Positions 46,557 through 60,674 of a stretch of DNA of 64,000 nucleotides are shown one piece after another. A program made the position numbers and the translations under genes. Position 1 is the first letter of the stretch. Each line of letters begins with the position of its first letter. The notes under the pieces are model-generated. The model was not told where the DNA came from, made no database searches, and saw only the letters and a list, made by a program, of their open reading frames with translations. The DNA lies in contig CM114271.1 in the NCBI GenBank assembly GCA_050084515.1, forward strand, positions 54,250,001 to 54,314,000, written 5' to 3'. This DNA comes from Blasia pusilla. Lineage: Eukaryota > Marchantiophyta > Marchantiopsida > Blasiales.

Positions 46557-49500
46557 TAGAGATCAGATCAGAACACTTGGACACATGGATTATTTTGATT
46601 TCTTCACTTTTGGCCAGAATTACTAACCAATCATATTCTCACTCATTTATGAAAAATTGAGTGATCCGAATGGCACCCAAAGATAATGCTACAAGATCAA
46701 AAGGTAAGGTCAAGGCAACAATGTCAAATTAGACAATGTCATACACGCAACAGATGTATGAGACTCAATCTAAGGGATACACCTCATGGGCCTCATATGA
46801 GCATGACGCCCGAACCAATTGAATCCCAACCATCCTCAATATATGCTTTATATTACTCCTATCTTCCATTTAGTACTCTATATTATTCTACTTACTATTT
46901 CTAACATCTCTACATGCTCTAGTAAATTACATGGACTTCGCCAACATAATCCTGAATAATATTCAAAGCATGTCAAAAACTATATGCACCGTGCTACATT
47001 CAACCCACTGAGAACCCGATGAGATTTTGCAACAATCTCGAACATTCTCTAGCTTTTTGGGAGAATGGCGTTACTAATTGTCAAATCCAATCAAATATCA
47101 CATAGGGGAAAGTATGGGATAAGAATTTTAGAATGATGCTCTTGGCACGCACAACTTACATCACATCAATTTCAATGTTACCTTTCTTTTCCAATACTAC
47201 AGTTGACAATCCTACACCTTGAAAATTGCTCTTCACTCCTTTTTTTCACTTTTTTTTTTCAAAGTTTTTACTTATGTTTCATTTCACGTTAAGGTATGCA
47301 GAAGGAGGCACTACGCCACTAGAAAGTAGAATTTAAAGAGACAACCCTTACACGATCATAGGCAAACATGACTTTCTTCATAGCTTCTGGCCGAATTAGA
47401 TTAGACTAGATTCGCACCCTCAAACATGAGTTTCACTTATCTCTACCAATGATTATAGACTTCACTACCTCAAAGGGATTACATCTCATCACTAGAATGA
47501 AGCTTGCTAATTGTAATGGAGAGCTGCCTGATTTCACACCGTCACGACTTGCAAATGATCTTATTCACTTTGTGCCAATTTTACCCAACTTTGACAATGT
47601 GAATGTCAAAGTTCATTCACCCTACCAATCAATCTCACTACTTATGAGCCTAATTCTCAAGTAATATCACCAAGAAAATGCAAGTGTGCCTAAGAAAGAC
47701 ACCACATATTACACAACACCACTAACTACCTTTCAATGGTTTTATTTTGTAATATTCATTCCTACATGAAACCTAATATTCTAATTTTTCCACTTTTTGG
47801 CAAACACTGCAATGGATAACACCTTGAGTGGTGTGGGAGGGAACTTACATAGGGTCATCTTGCACCTCATATAAGGAATAGTGGCTTTCAAGATGTTATC
47901 CATTATACATCATTTGGAAAAAAAATCTATTTTCTTTCAGAAAATTTTTTGGGCCTTCTCCAACTTCTACGTGCAGCTTTTGTATCTTAGAGCATGCATC
48001 TTAGAAATATTTTTTCTATTTTGACTCATTTCATTTGACTCTATGCACTTATATGCTTGCTTCCACTATTTGATGTTTAGGTTTACTACTTGCTATTGAA
48101 GTTTCTTGTGCTATTTAATTCCGGCGTATGTGAAAAAACTTATACATTCACACCACTTTCAAATCTATTTTCTAGATTACCATCTTTGCATGTTGCTATA
48201 CTCAAAATTCCACATCATTTCACTTCTCAATGACATTTCTTTACCATAACTATTACACTATTGTTGAGTTTTTTCTTGAGTTCATTCTTATAGTTCATCA
48301 CAAAGGGGTTCTTGTGTTGTCGTCTACCGTTGAAGTGTCTTGGAGCTTCATGATCAGAAGCTTCACCACCAATAGATATGCTCCATATTCCCAGCTCTTT
48401 GATATTTCCAATCTCCTATGACGTACATGTTTCATTTCACGTCTACAATAGGATACCTCAAGAGCTAGACCATCTCCAACATGAAAATACAAAGTTGACT
48501 TTCCATGCCAACAATATCAATGAAATAGATTTGAAAGTGGTGTGAATATTGTACTACATGCAAGCCGTGTACTTCCACAATAAGTCTATTTATGCATTCC
48601 CTACTACAATGTTTTCAAGACTTCACTTAAAGTCAATTTTTCTTTTAAACACTCGCAAATCTTGGAGCACAATTCCACTCACAAATCTACTAAGAATAAC
48701 CTCCATACTTCATTAAATATATTTATACATCCCAAACAACCATAAACTCTAATCTACTAGCTTCTCATGACTTCACTTCCATCATTTCCGTCCTAAGAAA
48801 AGCTTTCCATCAACCATCCACTTTGTGTAGCCACCTACACCTCTAGATGGTGTAGATGGCTAGTTCATCTAGTTCAGCATAGTATTTGAACACCAACTAC
48901 ACACATTCTATCATAATTCCATTTAAATTTACCCTCTAACCATACTATTACAACTTTGTGTGACCTCTCACTTGTTATATTATAATAGTCAAACAAATTT
49001 TTTTTCAATCGATTGAGAATAGCACTTGCACTCTTGTCTAAGAATAAATATCATCATTATTTTGTAACAATAAAAAAAATAGTAGCACGTCGAAATTGTA
49101 TGCGTACTATTTTTAGGTAGGGCTTCTAAGATTTCTATTTTAGGAAGAGGAAGTGGGGACTACACTTATGCCAACGACGCTCTTAATTGGAATGGAAATT
49201 TATGCTTTTCTATTGAAGTTGAGATCCACAGCATTTGGTGAGGCTTCATCTAATTCATTTACTTTTCTAGAATTTTTTTGAACTTCATATGAGTAAAATA
49301 TCTTCCCTATTCTAAGGGGGGAATTCTAAATTTCCTCTAAGTTATTCACAACTTGGAGATATATATGGCACCCAAACACATCATAATAAGTATTATATTG
49401 TAACTCCAATATAAAATTGAGAGTGGAACTTAGTATGAGGTGAAGAAGTATATTTGGAGAGGTTGCTTGAGGAGTGAGGAAATTTGGGGATGGAGATATT

Positions 49501-51050
49501 AGCAACTCAAATATTTCTACGTGTAAACCTCTTAAACTAGTTCTAGGTGAGAGAAAGAAGTCGAGAAGAAAAACTCCAAAGTATTACTAGTATTACCTGT
49601 TAAGTAATGTAGGATACTTCCCTTTCAAATATCAGGGTTATTTCTTTCCAATTTTTTTGTTTCAAATATTTTCTAAATCCTTTTTCATCTAAATCTTAAT
49701 TTTAGTTCTTTATTTTTTAGGTATATTTCAGAAATCTTTTTGAAATCTAGTTTAGGGCCATGGAAAATATTTTAATAATTTTTTGAAATTATTAAAATAA
49801 TGATATAAAAATATTTTCTATGATCCTCTTGTGATTTAGAGCTCTCATATGGAATGCCTATGGGAAATAAGAAATAGAATTCTTTGCAACTCCATGCACA
49901 TTAGAATTTCTTAGTTTTTAAAATTGAGTAAAGTCTCAATTATCTTCATGAACATGCCTCAAAATAGAGAAGAAGTTTCTTTGTTAAAATGAAGAAACTG
50001 ATAATCAAAAGACTCATCAACCAATGTGAATAAAATTTCCCCCTACACAATTAGGGTATCAAATGTGAGACAAATTGCAAATATTATACTAAGGGGCCAT
50101 TCAAAGAGAGGATTGTGCCTTATCAAACTAGGGGTTGTGAGAATCATTGCAACCACATGGACAGTTTCCTATTACTAGTACTATATCGCTTGCATGTGCG
50201 ATATGATGAGTAGATTTAGACCATATTGGACTTGAAGCCAACCTAAAAGTGCCATATGAGACCTAAAAGATTTAGACCATATTGGATACGGAGAAAACCC
50301 CATTAATTAGCATTTTCTTCTTTTAGAAAGCTTCACTTCCTTAGTGTGTGAACACAAGTTCCCAAGAAAAGTCTCGGTGTCTTAATAGGATCGATAGGGA
50401 GATGCTTTATCCAAACATACAAGTGAGATTAATGAAAAGAATCTGAGGACGCAAGGAAGTGTGCATGGAATACCCACGAGGACGGGAAGAGCGAGAATTG
50501 CCGTTACTCCATGGGGCATCTAACTTCCGGTTATTGTTTGTCGATGCAAGAATCCTCGTAGGAACGGGCTATGACCATCCCTTTGAGTGTTCCTAGTAGG
50601 GCTACTTGAAGCCAACCTAAAAGTGCCCCATTATCGTAAAAGCCACTCGTGTCGCTTTCGATCATGTAGCAGAAAGGCAAGATTTTTTAATTAAAAATAG
50701 TATAATAACAAAGAGGAAAACTTCCCCAACTTCCTCTTTCATGGGGTTACAATTTTTCAGGGTAACCCCAAACACAGACCTAAATAGGTGTACCCAAACG
50801 AATCTGACATTTGCCATAAACTAAGTTACAACACTCTAATAATAGGGTTGCTCTAAACGGCTGTGTACAATGGTTCCCCAGGCCCTCTGAATAACCATGA
50901 GCCAACAACGCTTTTTCCCGAACACCTCTTTGATGGACACATAATCATACGATTAAAAAATATTTTAATTATAAGGGTAGCAAGAATTAATTTTATTATT
51001 ATTATGATTGGACTATACACTAAGTATATACGTATATACAAGTGCATTTC
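46557..51050. other. Long AT-rich stretch, no gene recognised
   Basis: The stretch is rich in short CA/TC words up to 48.9 kb and more AT-rich afterwards. Frames at plus 46686-46904, plus 47449-47664 and plus 48230-48421 lack known motifs. A 23-bp direct repeat (CTTGAAGCCAACCTAAAAGT and three more bases) occurs at 50229 and 50607, and TTTAGACCATATTGGA occurs near 50214 and 50270. These could be edges of small insertions. Confidence 0.4.
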
Positions 51051-52648
51051 GCACCCGTGGATGCTTTCTTCGCTGGGAGTAACAGCACATAGCCACGACC
51101 GGTAACAGCGAGTTCCTCTTTCGGGAAAGCTGAAGCCAGGCTCACGCGCTCAGGCTAAGGCTCGGGCTCGGCGGCTGCCCCACGAACCAGGCCTTCTTCG
51201 GGAATCCGGACAGGCAGTTGGACACATCCAGGAGTCTAGGAGTTGACGCGGGCGGCGTCGATGAGGGAGGAACGAACTTCAACGAAGTCCGTCTGCTTCC
51301 GACCGTGCGGGCTTCTCGTGTCCGAGCTGACTCGCATCGCTTCGTAAGACTCTTCCCGTCGCGTGTCGAGGCCGTCGCCTGAACTTCTGGAGTGCGCGTG
51401 TGCTTCGGGACCTCGGGTAAGTGGGTTGGTCTCTGGCGGGTGTCACTGGGGTCCATGATTCCTTCCTTCCATGCCCGACTGAATGTAATCTAGATTCCAG
51501 AGTGGCTTTCTGTCCGAAAGGGCCAAGGGACATAGCTCATGTGTCCGCGCCCACACAGGAGCTAGAGGCAGGACTCAAGAATAGGGACAAATTCGAGGAG
51601 CTTGTGTAATTATAGGAGTCGCTTCGATGGAAGAGTTGGAGGAAAACGCACTGCGTATTTGTTGTATCTTTCTAGCCATGTCTGAATCAAAAACGGATAT
51701 CTCGTCCTGCAGAGGGGATCCAGCGCACTCCGGACCCAGAACATGATTCCAGCCGCAGTAGGTGGGTGCAATGCCATAGCTGACGCCCTGAAATTCCTCC
51801 AGGGTAGGCTGCCACCTGCGAACGGTTTCTCGCGTCAACGTACAGTGACTACGTAGAACCCACGCCAGAGGTCCCAGGAAAGGAAAATCGGTGCTGGTGT
51901 TGTGTGCAGGCTGAGGATTCGTGCTCAGTGTATGTCGTACTCGCATAGGCAACGGAAGTAGCACACTACAGTGCGTTGAGAGGTGGTGGACACTGCAGCT
52001 TTGGGACAGTGTTTTCACTGGTTCGTCTCATGAAGCTGGTGTGTTCCAATTCACACTCATCAACTGGACAGGTCACGATGGAGATGGAGACGCCGAAGCA
52101 AGACAACTTTCACTTGTACGTCAATTCTTATTTATTATTATACACTCAGAGGGTGGGCTATACATACATGTTTTGAATCCTCTACATTTCGAGCGATCAT
52201 GACCAACATAAACCGCCTCAGCCTGTCGGTTTCGGATAGTCTGCTGACTCGGCAAACTCTAAGTGGGATCACTCTAGCCCTGTCTCCGAAACTCTACTCT
52301 GTTCTGTGGAAGGCCATGACGAGGATTTTGCTCGTGGACGAAGTACAACGTCTACTCAAGACCATGGGTCCAGGGAAACATCCGCTGTGACCATGGCTTG
52401 TCTTCATAAACGGCATCCAGAAGGGATATGGCCTTTCTTTAAGGCACACCCTGGGGCAAGTATGTACAAAGCTATTTTGATGAGTAAGAGATGTAGCGCA
52501 AGCTATCAAAATCTTATATTTCAACTCCTGTATACGTTACATTTCACTTACCTTTGTTCGTACTGGTAATTAAGAAAATATACCTTACGATGGGAAAGTA
52601 GAAAGCGAGGTTTGCACCAGAAGTCATCTCCAAGGGTACATACTGGAA
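51051..52648. other. GC-richer 3' flank of the PTOX gene, unassigned frames
   Basis: Composition rises at about 51050. The minus-strand frame 52018-51575 (147 codons) has balanced amino-acid content (for example GIAPTYCGWNHVLGPECAG) and might be an exon of an unknown gene. I find no family match, no supporting splice signals and no partner exon. Other frames overlap it on the opposite strand. Confidence 0.3.
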
Positions 52649-55600
52649 TTATTTCTCCGCCTTCACTCGGTTGGGGCTGACGACAGCCTCATCGAGACTC
52701 TGGCATGCAACCATTGTTTTAACATGTTCTCCTTCGTCTCCCTGCAGCACCAGTAATGAAAGATCGATGTCAATTCTTAGCTTCCTAAAACAGTTCTGAG
52801 AACTCTCCTCTACACTACATTTTGAGTCCTTATCATTAGTCAGACATTCCATGTATGCACTAAATGCGAGCAAGGACGTCAGTATTAGAGAAACTGTATG
52901 GGTACTTACACAAATTGCCACAAAGACGTCGTACAAACTTCCCATTTTAGGTCGTCGAGATTCTGGTAATCGACTGGTCTGAAACTCGTCATACCTGCAG
53001 ACATACGAAGCAAGTAAACGACCACAAATCTTTCATAGCCCAGGAGGTGTACGACATCGACCGAATTCCTCGGGGACACGTCACTTCTGAATGCAAGGCA
53101 TTCTTTTAGCAGAATATCTAGTCACTAATTTACCAATCAAGAGCTTGTTGTAGTCTGTAGAGGGCTCCTTCATGAGTGGAATCCTCTGAACAATGCCCGT
53201 AGTTACACTAGGTTATGAAGGATTCACTAATGCCAGAAGTTCACATTCCTTTCCAAAGAGACTTGACCCGAACGATTTCTGCGAGGTACCAGAAGTCCAG
53301 GCACCTAGATAGAGCGAACTGTTACTCTATTAGTTAATGAACCGACTGGTATTTAAGCATCATACCTACTACTAGAAATTTGTGAAAAACCTGAAAGATA
53401 AGCCAGCAAACAAGCTCTTACATGTATAGATCTCCCCCTTCATAGTAGGCCACTGCCACTGGAGAAGGAGGCAGCGTTTTTAGCAGTTCTTCATTTTCAT
53501 CCGCAAATTCTCCATACGTGTCGACTGCAGTCAGATATAAAACCCGAAATACGATCATTTTCATAAAGGGGGAGTCTAGTATTCTAAATGTGCAAATCCA
53601 TCTCGTGTTTACTGGTCCATAAAGCACTTTTGGAAAGAAAAATTCCTGAGAAGTGATGCCGGTGACAGTGATATAACTACCTGCATGAGACTCAATGAGT
53701 TCCGAGAAGTTGTATGCAACCGATGGTGATATCAAAAACATGCAATTAAGAATCTGCAAGAAATTCGAACGTTAAACCTTCCAGCGTGGCCAGAGTAACC
53801 AATATGAGGTCATCCGTTAAGGATATGCTCTGGACAAAAAATCGGTTAAGAAGTTACTCTAAGATATTGGGCAGCAGTTGCGGATTAAAACTTCCAATCT
53901 TAACGATCTTCTCATACTCTGTACAGCAAGAGTAAAAAGCTCAAGTTTCCCACTCTGTTTCTCCATCAGAGAGGCGAAAAGTTTGAGTTCTGCTCAGACA
54001 CATACCCAGTAGTAAAAAAAAGCAGCATGTTGTGCAAAGAAGCGATCACCCCATTCAAGATCCCCTCCAAGCGACTCCATTATTTTGAGATGATGCATTT
54101 CATTCCATTCCTGAATTGGCAGTTGGGTACATTTGGTAATGTTAGATGTTAATCCTACTTCTGGAATACACAAATTGCGGATCGCATAACATGTTTCATC
54201 CACGAAAAGTCGCATTTGAGGTGGTCCTAGCAGGGAGACAAGAGTAACTACAGTAGGACTATTAGATCCGCTCAAAAATGCTGGCGGCTCTGACGTTGGA
54301 AGGGCCCAAAGTTTAAAGTGCAAACCTTGTAATTCTCTTACCTCAGCGAAATGTACTTTGCGCACCTCAGCTCCTGAACGCCACCTGCAAGTTTAGCAAG
54401 TTCTCAGCATCTGAGATACAGCGACGTGATTGACAAGAGAAGCCTTGGGCAATGGATCGAGGCTACGGTGCGTAGGGAACAGCTCTGGGTCCACAATCGA
54501 ACTCAGAAATTTTGGAGTTGAGTTTTGATCTTTCAGCAGTCAATTTTTCTCGTGAAACGACGTAGTGAATTGAAGTCTAATCTCGGTTGAGTGTGAATCA
54601 CTTTGATTGTGTTCAAATTCTCCTCCTTTTGTGATTCCGGAAAATAGTGATAATATTGTGCTGCTATGAAATCCTTTCAACGGCTTTGGCTAGTTCATTA
54701 TCCAAAGCCATCTCCTCTTGCTCCAATAATGTACGCCCCTGTAGGAATCGTTGCGACTCTAACAATCTCCTTGACCTTCTCATCCATGATTCCACCATTC
54801 TCTTCGGAATCAACATAGTTTCCAGCACTGCTTTGGTAGTGGTTGGAAGGCATTTTCTGGAGCTTCCTGTACCATTCTGCCAATTCAAAGTCCCTGTTTG
54901 GTTTATTCATCCCGTGATCCCACAAAAACCTCAGAGGTGTTACGAAGCTAACAGAATACAGTAAAATGGTTCAGCTGGAAAACGGATCCCTTTATTTGGC
55001 ATTGGCATACCATACTGCAGTGCAGTTTGCCAGTGTGGGCTTTACTGCAGATGCAATGTCTCAACAGGTGACAAACCTTGTGAGAACATTCACTCCACGT
55101 GCCCTTGTTCTTTGTCTTCTTGATGGAATCGTTCAAAGTCCAGAGAGCAGTCCAGAGAGCGGTAATTGACCCACTCCAGGGATATTTTGCTCTCCGACTA
55201 CCAGGGTATCGTAGACCTTCACTTTCGATTGAAGATCATTACGGCGCAGTTCAGACAAATTATCCTCAATTAATGTCACACCAGATTTTGGCTTCTCCTT
55301 AACACTTCCTCCCGGCCACAGAAGTCACACAATCACCAGAGCAACCTCTAAAGTATTACTGACCCTGATTTCCCAGTCCCCTCTTCTGCATTTTCTCTGG
55401 TGAGGAATTTGAAAAATTATTGAAAGTGTAGGGGGGAGAGAATACCCTAGTTGATACTACGCTTCTGGCTACAAGGATTGTTTCATTGCATTGGAGTAAT
55501 GGTTTATATGACCAGAGAGACTAGACAGGAAGGAGGTCCTTTCAAAAATGTTTTGAACCTTACAAGGCAGTTCAGAAACGTATCTTAATTCTCCTGGGTT

Positions 55601-58600
55601 AATCTTTTCGTGTCTAGCAGAAGCCTTGGCTCACGAATCATGAAATATATGATTGAATGCATTAACTGACTTTCGGTTCAGGTATAGTTGATAAATCTGA
55701 TGGCTGAATACCAGGAGCGATTTATATTCCTGGGAACTCTATGGCTTCTTCTTTTTGTTCAATAACAGTACAGAATAATATTCTTTCTTTTTTCCTCCCA
55801 TCCTTCTTAAGAAAAATGGGAGGAAAAGAAAGATTATCGGGTACAAGAGACGTACCATCCCAGGGTTTCGTAGAGGTGAAGCATTGAGATGTATCTGTAG
55901 TTGCTGTTAAGGACCTCTGCGATCATTCAAAAGCCACCCCACAGTTTTGGACGCAACACTCCCAAGTAACATAGAAGGCTGTAGTCATAACTCCAAGATC
56001 TTACACATGACGGACGCTCACAACGGGTAGATTCTACCGAATACTTGGAGATATTTCACTGCCAAACCTCCCAGAGAAAGAAGTGAACAAAGCTATCTTA
56101 GGAATATTAGTGCTGTTTCAATTTAGAAACTCTTAGGCAGACCTATCGAAGTTCCAACTCATGAGAGACAGTTTTAGGAAACTGAAACTCTTATGGCCGA
56201 AAACTTAACATAGATTTGCCAAGGAGGTGAAACACTGAATACTTTGGCCGGAACAGCAAAAGACTCTGATCAGTAGCTCTATTGTGGACGATAATAGAGG
56301 CTCCCATACACATGCCTACCGTGTAGATGAATGATTCAAAGACTAACTGTCAATGTCTTGTGAAATCCAAATTTAGAAACGAAGAGGCAGGTACAATCAT
56401 AACCTAGTACTTCCACGTTCTCAAAGGATACGAAAAATAGGGCATTCGTGCAACAGTCTCGAGAAACCAAAAGCGCTGAATAGGTCTGTCCTTGAAAATT
56501 ACATCCAACATCTGCACTCATGCAAATCATACAAACTTTTCCAATCATAGCCAGACAACAATTTGACAAAACAATTTAACCTAGAAGCAGAAACCCTGCC
56601 TTAAAAGAAAGATAGGAACAAAGCACTTAAAAGTTCAGTGAACAGCCTTGAAACTTTCCTCACTCAAATATTCATTAAAGCTTTTGGAATAAACTAGACC
56701 CAAGAACTGATAAATTTCGAGTGGACAAGTTCGTATGAATTGAAATAATCCAGGATGAGTATATCACTATTTGAGATCATGCAACATGAAAAAAAACCAT
56801 AGAAATCTACCTTGAAGAAATAATTTTATAAGTGCAAATATGAGCAGAAGCTTTGAAGCAGAAACCTTGAATTATTCAAACATGCAGTAGTCGAGTTTGA
56901 CATTTCGGTTATCATCTTATTGTTTTCCCATGTAGACTTTCATACAATTAAGATCATCAACGTACCAGACATAGAAAGTAATACGGGCCAAGAATCCACC
57001 AAGGAGCTTCCACCTGTTCTCGGTTCCGTTCTCTCTCCCACACTTTTTCATTACTCAGCTTCAACTTCTTCAGTTGCTGCCTCAGAGCATCTTGCTCATT
57101 AGTTGCTTCCTTCACAGACCACTCAATGTACGAACGTTGGGTTTAGTTCCATTTCCAAGGAGCATGACAAACCCAAATAACAAAGCGTGCAGGCACTATC
57201 GAGTGTCTTCATGTTGATTAGATCCATAAGAGTGTACAAATTTGAAAGAAAACAGATCTTGAAACAAGATTGAAAAATTTCTCTGTACAGATGTTTCCAC
57301 TCTGTATCCTAAAAGTCTGCCAGAAACAGTCCTTCAATTACTACCCACAAGTTGTAGCTAATGTCCTTAATCACTGAGACTTCCCTTTTGACTCCGAAGT
57401 AGCAACAAACATAAGTAAATCCTCTGTACCTTTCCTTCTGGTTGTATTTCTTGTAGTCCATCGTACAACGTCAAGAACTTGTCTAAACCCCTGAGAAAAA
57501 GGAGAGCTCCTCGAGTGGTGTAACGTCCTATCAACTCTAAGGCAGCTCCGTCAACCTCCGAGACTGCAACCACCAAGATCAGACTGTTACTAAACTAATG
57601 AAGGGCTCTGCTTCTGTCAATGGCCACTGGGTATCGGATATTCTAGCCATCCTCTTTGGGCTTTCTTCTATAAAATTCGTTCATTTCGATATAACAAGTC
57701 CACCACAGTAGCTCAGATTCTCTCGCTCTCTCTCTCTCGCTCCTACGACAGGCACTACTTAATGAGAACAGTCTCTCTCTCGCTCTTTCAGCGTCCAACC
57801 AGGGCGCGGGGTCTATGGTCGCAAGGCTACGACAGGCACTACTTAATGAGTACAGTCTCTCTCTCGCTCAAGGAGTACAGTCTCTCTCTCGCTCAAGCTG
57901 TACGACAGGCACTACTTAACGAGTACAGTCTCTCGCTCAAGGCTGTCCAACCAGGGCGCGGGGTCTATGGTCGCAAGGCTACGACAGGCACTAATTAATG
58001 AGTACAGTCTCGCTCAAGGCTGATGGGACGAAGCCACGAAGAGCCACTGCTTGAAGCCAAATTAATATGGTCACAAGAGTCCAGATCTGCTTACTTGTGA
58101 TGGGTTTCAATTCTCGAAACAAGTAGCTCCTACGCAGAGCCTGCAGAATTGCAAACAATCGAAGTCAACCATGTACAATTAGGGCTTGAAATGACGACCC
58201 TTAAAATAAATCAGGACAGTGATAGTGAATGGAATTTTTGTAATGCAGGAATCGCATCTACTCGTTCAGTAGTACTTCTATCGGGAGATCATGGAGCTGA
58301 GGTGAATTTCCTCGTCGACTCGTTAATGATCGAGTGCCAGTCTCCCCTTTACATTTGACTGTCCCCTCGGACAAGCTCACATGTGTCACACAGCTAACCC
58401 TGAATATTAACATTTGAACAACATAAACTGAGCCAGCTTTGATAGTGCATTGCCAGTTCATGCGTAGGACGCCACATCGCCAGAAATGTGACGGAATAGA
58501 CAAGATATTGAAAGAGGCAAACAAAAACTGGAAGATGCCAATTGAGAACACATGGAATTCGAAATCAAACTTTAGATGCTACATTACTTTCGCTCTTATC

Positions 58601-59262
58601 CAGAGTCCGCTGTTTAATTTTTTGAAGCATCCAAAGAAATTTCAGAAACCGACAGTTGTGTGAGGTCGCATAACGCAACTCATTTGACATCCATCCTTTG
58701 GATATTACTTCAAACAGGGCGGTGACAGATGAGACTCGGCCACAGGCACTTCAGGACAGAGAAAACCGAGGAAGAGATGTGATCTTACCCGCCATTCCCG
58801 TCCAAAATTTTCAAATGCGAGCTTCAGAACATTCTGCGGAACCGTTGGACCAGTTCGCAAGAACGTCGCCTGAAATCCGTAATCAAATTCCATTCTCTTC
58901 GGCAGACTTACATCCCTGTTTGCCTTCGTCGTTGGAGAGTGATCGATTTCTTCCTCAGCGACAATTATGGCCTCCCGCGCTTTCTCACCTTTCTCTACAC
59001 TACCATCCTCTGTGGTAATTGTGCTTCCCCGACTGGCATAGACTACTATCATGGGCGATTCACTATCGGCGATGGATGTCTTACGCTTTGGTACAGGGTA
59101 GCTACGCCTGAGCGGACATGGCCCCAAACCTCCGGAACTGCTGAATACTATTCGCTGCGAAGGGGCGAGTTTCCAATCTGAGAAAGCTCGGACAGACGAG
59201 TATAGGGGATCCACTGATTTGCAGAGATTGTGAACCGACAAGGAGGTGGCGGCTGTCACCAT
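52649..59262 (-). CDS. PTOX: Plastid terminal oxidase (PTOX, IMMUTANS-like), 12 exons
   Basis: Exons, minus strand: 59262-58789, 58140-58095, 57563-57430, 57109-56966, 56511-56432, 55894-55856, 54384-54342, 54110-54006, 53753-53681, 53524-53422, 52994-52910, 52741-52649. All introns are GT-AG, phases agree, and the total is 472 codons. The product is a non-haem di-iron plastoquinol:oxygen oxidase of plastid membranes, acting in carotenoid synthesis and chlororespiration. All six alternative-oxidase-family ligands are present: LETVAR, NEMHH, IESHA and DEGEH blocks. Other signatures are [47 protein letters not shown], and the PTOX-specific DEFQTSR...RRP segment, which separates it from mitochondrial AOX. 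The first 110 or so residues are Ser/Arg/Lys-rich, like a transit peptide. One oddity is IC-GDEGEH where IRDDEGEH is usual. The ATG at 59260-59262 begins the frame; an extra 5' exon cannot be excluded. Confidence 0.93.
57735..58025. repeat. Complex minisatellite inside PTOX intron 2
   Basis: Units built from ACGACAGGCACTACTTAATG, AGTACAGTCTCTCTCTCGCT and CAACCAGGGCGCGGGGTCTA followed by TGGTCGCAAGGCT are repeated three to four times in varying order between exon 2 and exon 3. CT-rich spacers lie between them. The longer unit (with the GGGCGCGGGG block) appears twice, about 155 bp apart. Confidence 0.85.
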
Positions 59263-60674
59263 GTTGGCCAGATTCCCACAACCGAGAAAGGATGCGCGAA
59301 GAAGGGATTTCTCTCTACAAACTCCGTTGGATCAGAAATGGAACAGGGACGGGGTTTATCGAAGACAAAGTGTGGATGATAAACAATCCCGAACCTAAAG
59401 GCAGAGACTGCGATACTCTTACCTTCCGCAGATATTGAAATTTCTTGATCTTTCGGCCGTTTCAGACGTAGAGCACCCAATAGAATCAAGAAACTTCCAG
59501 AATCTGCTGATAAACAACTCCGACGGATATTACCCTTTCGTGAGGTCAAGTGTGAAGCATATAGTTGTTTTAAAGAGTGTCTTTCCGTCTTATGTCGTCA
59601 TACAAATAATGGAGCGATGAGCTGAATTTCCGGGAAAACCTAGTTAGATCCGGTAAGGTCAGCACTAAACAGATGAAACAAGATTTCGTTACTGGCGCAA
59701 GAAGCGTCTAATTCCCGCGTCGTCTTCAGCTAAAGGACGAGAGCTGCGAAGTGCAGAAGGGATTCTCCACGTAAGGATGTGATTTTTGGAACTGATCTCA
59801 GCAGCCATATTCATTAATCCTCCGCCTCCGGTCTCCAGAAGAAGCCCTTGCAAGGCCATTCGCCATTTCACGTCTGGCTGCGGATGCACGTTCCCCCGGG
59901 GCTTCTCTATCCGCTACGCGATTGGCTGGCTGACGTCTCCCAACGACGTAAAGTGGGGATCAAACGAACAGTTCTTGCGACGAGCGAGGAAACCGATGTC
60001 GCAACCTGTTGTGCGCTTGTTGCCGCTGCTGCTCACTCGGAGCGCAGAAGCAGGCAGTTACCCCATAGGTGCGACCTCGCTACGACACACAATCCTCGAT
60101 GTGAGTCCTGGCCTACCTCAGACCTACTCTACGTCGACCAACATTCCCCATTTCTCACTACTACCGCTGCAACAGCAAACAAATGACCGCTCTGCCTATA
60201 GTAAAGCGGGAGCGGAAAGGCATCGCGTAGTAAATTCGCAGCACATCGCAGATTCGCAACCCGTAGCGATTTGAATGCTCTGCTGCGTCGGTGCTGTTGT
60301 CAAGCGCGTCTGCGCTGTGCGGGTATCATCATCATCATCGCGGGTTTGGGCCAGTGGGATCTTTCCAGCAGCTGCGTGCTGCTGATAGGCCGGCCAACAA
60401 GTGGCGTCTGAGAGCGGCGACACGCGGCTCCATATCAGAGGCCCCCACTTCGGCATCTTATCTGAATCTCTCGGACCAAGGAACAATGTGGTCCTAAACG
60501 CTCGCAACTCTCCCTGACTCCCTCGTTTCCTTTGTAGAGAGAGTTAGTTTAATTCGTGTATTTTGGATGAAGGCTATAATTAGATGTTTATCGTTTCCTT
60601 CCATGCAAGTCCCACGTACAGCCTATTCTTCTTTACGATTTATCTATCATAGTAACGAGTTTGAAGCAATCAAA
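59263..60674. other. Upstream region of PTOX, unassigned GC-rich frames
   Basis: The first few hundred bases should hold the PTOX promoter and leader. A minus-strand frame at 59889-59689 (66 codons with VKWRMALQGLLLETGGGGLM) and a plus-strand frame at 59786-60274 (162 codons) overlap each other, and neither resembles a known family. The region around 59800-60500 is GC-rich and ends with a short ATC run near 60327. It may contain the first exon of an unrecognised divergent gene. Confidence 0.35.

Noticed and set aside
54647-55302. Frames of 62-105 codons on both strands between PTOX exons 6 and 7
   Set aside because: They lie in an intron, lack family motifs and are not needed for a phase-consistent PTOX transcript.
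58705-58788. Extension of PTOX exon 1 to the end of its open frame
   Set aside because: A consensus donor (GTAAGA) follows the Arg codon at 58789, and joining there to 58140 gives an in-phase protein; the extra 27 codons match nothing.
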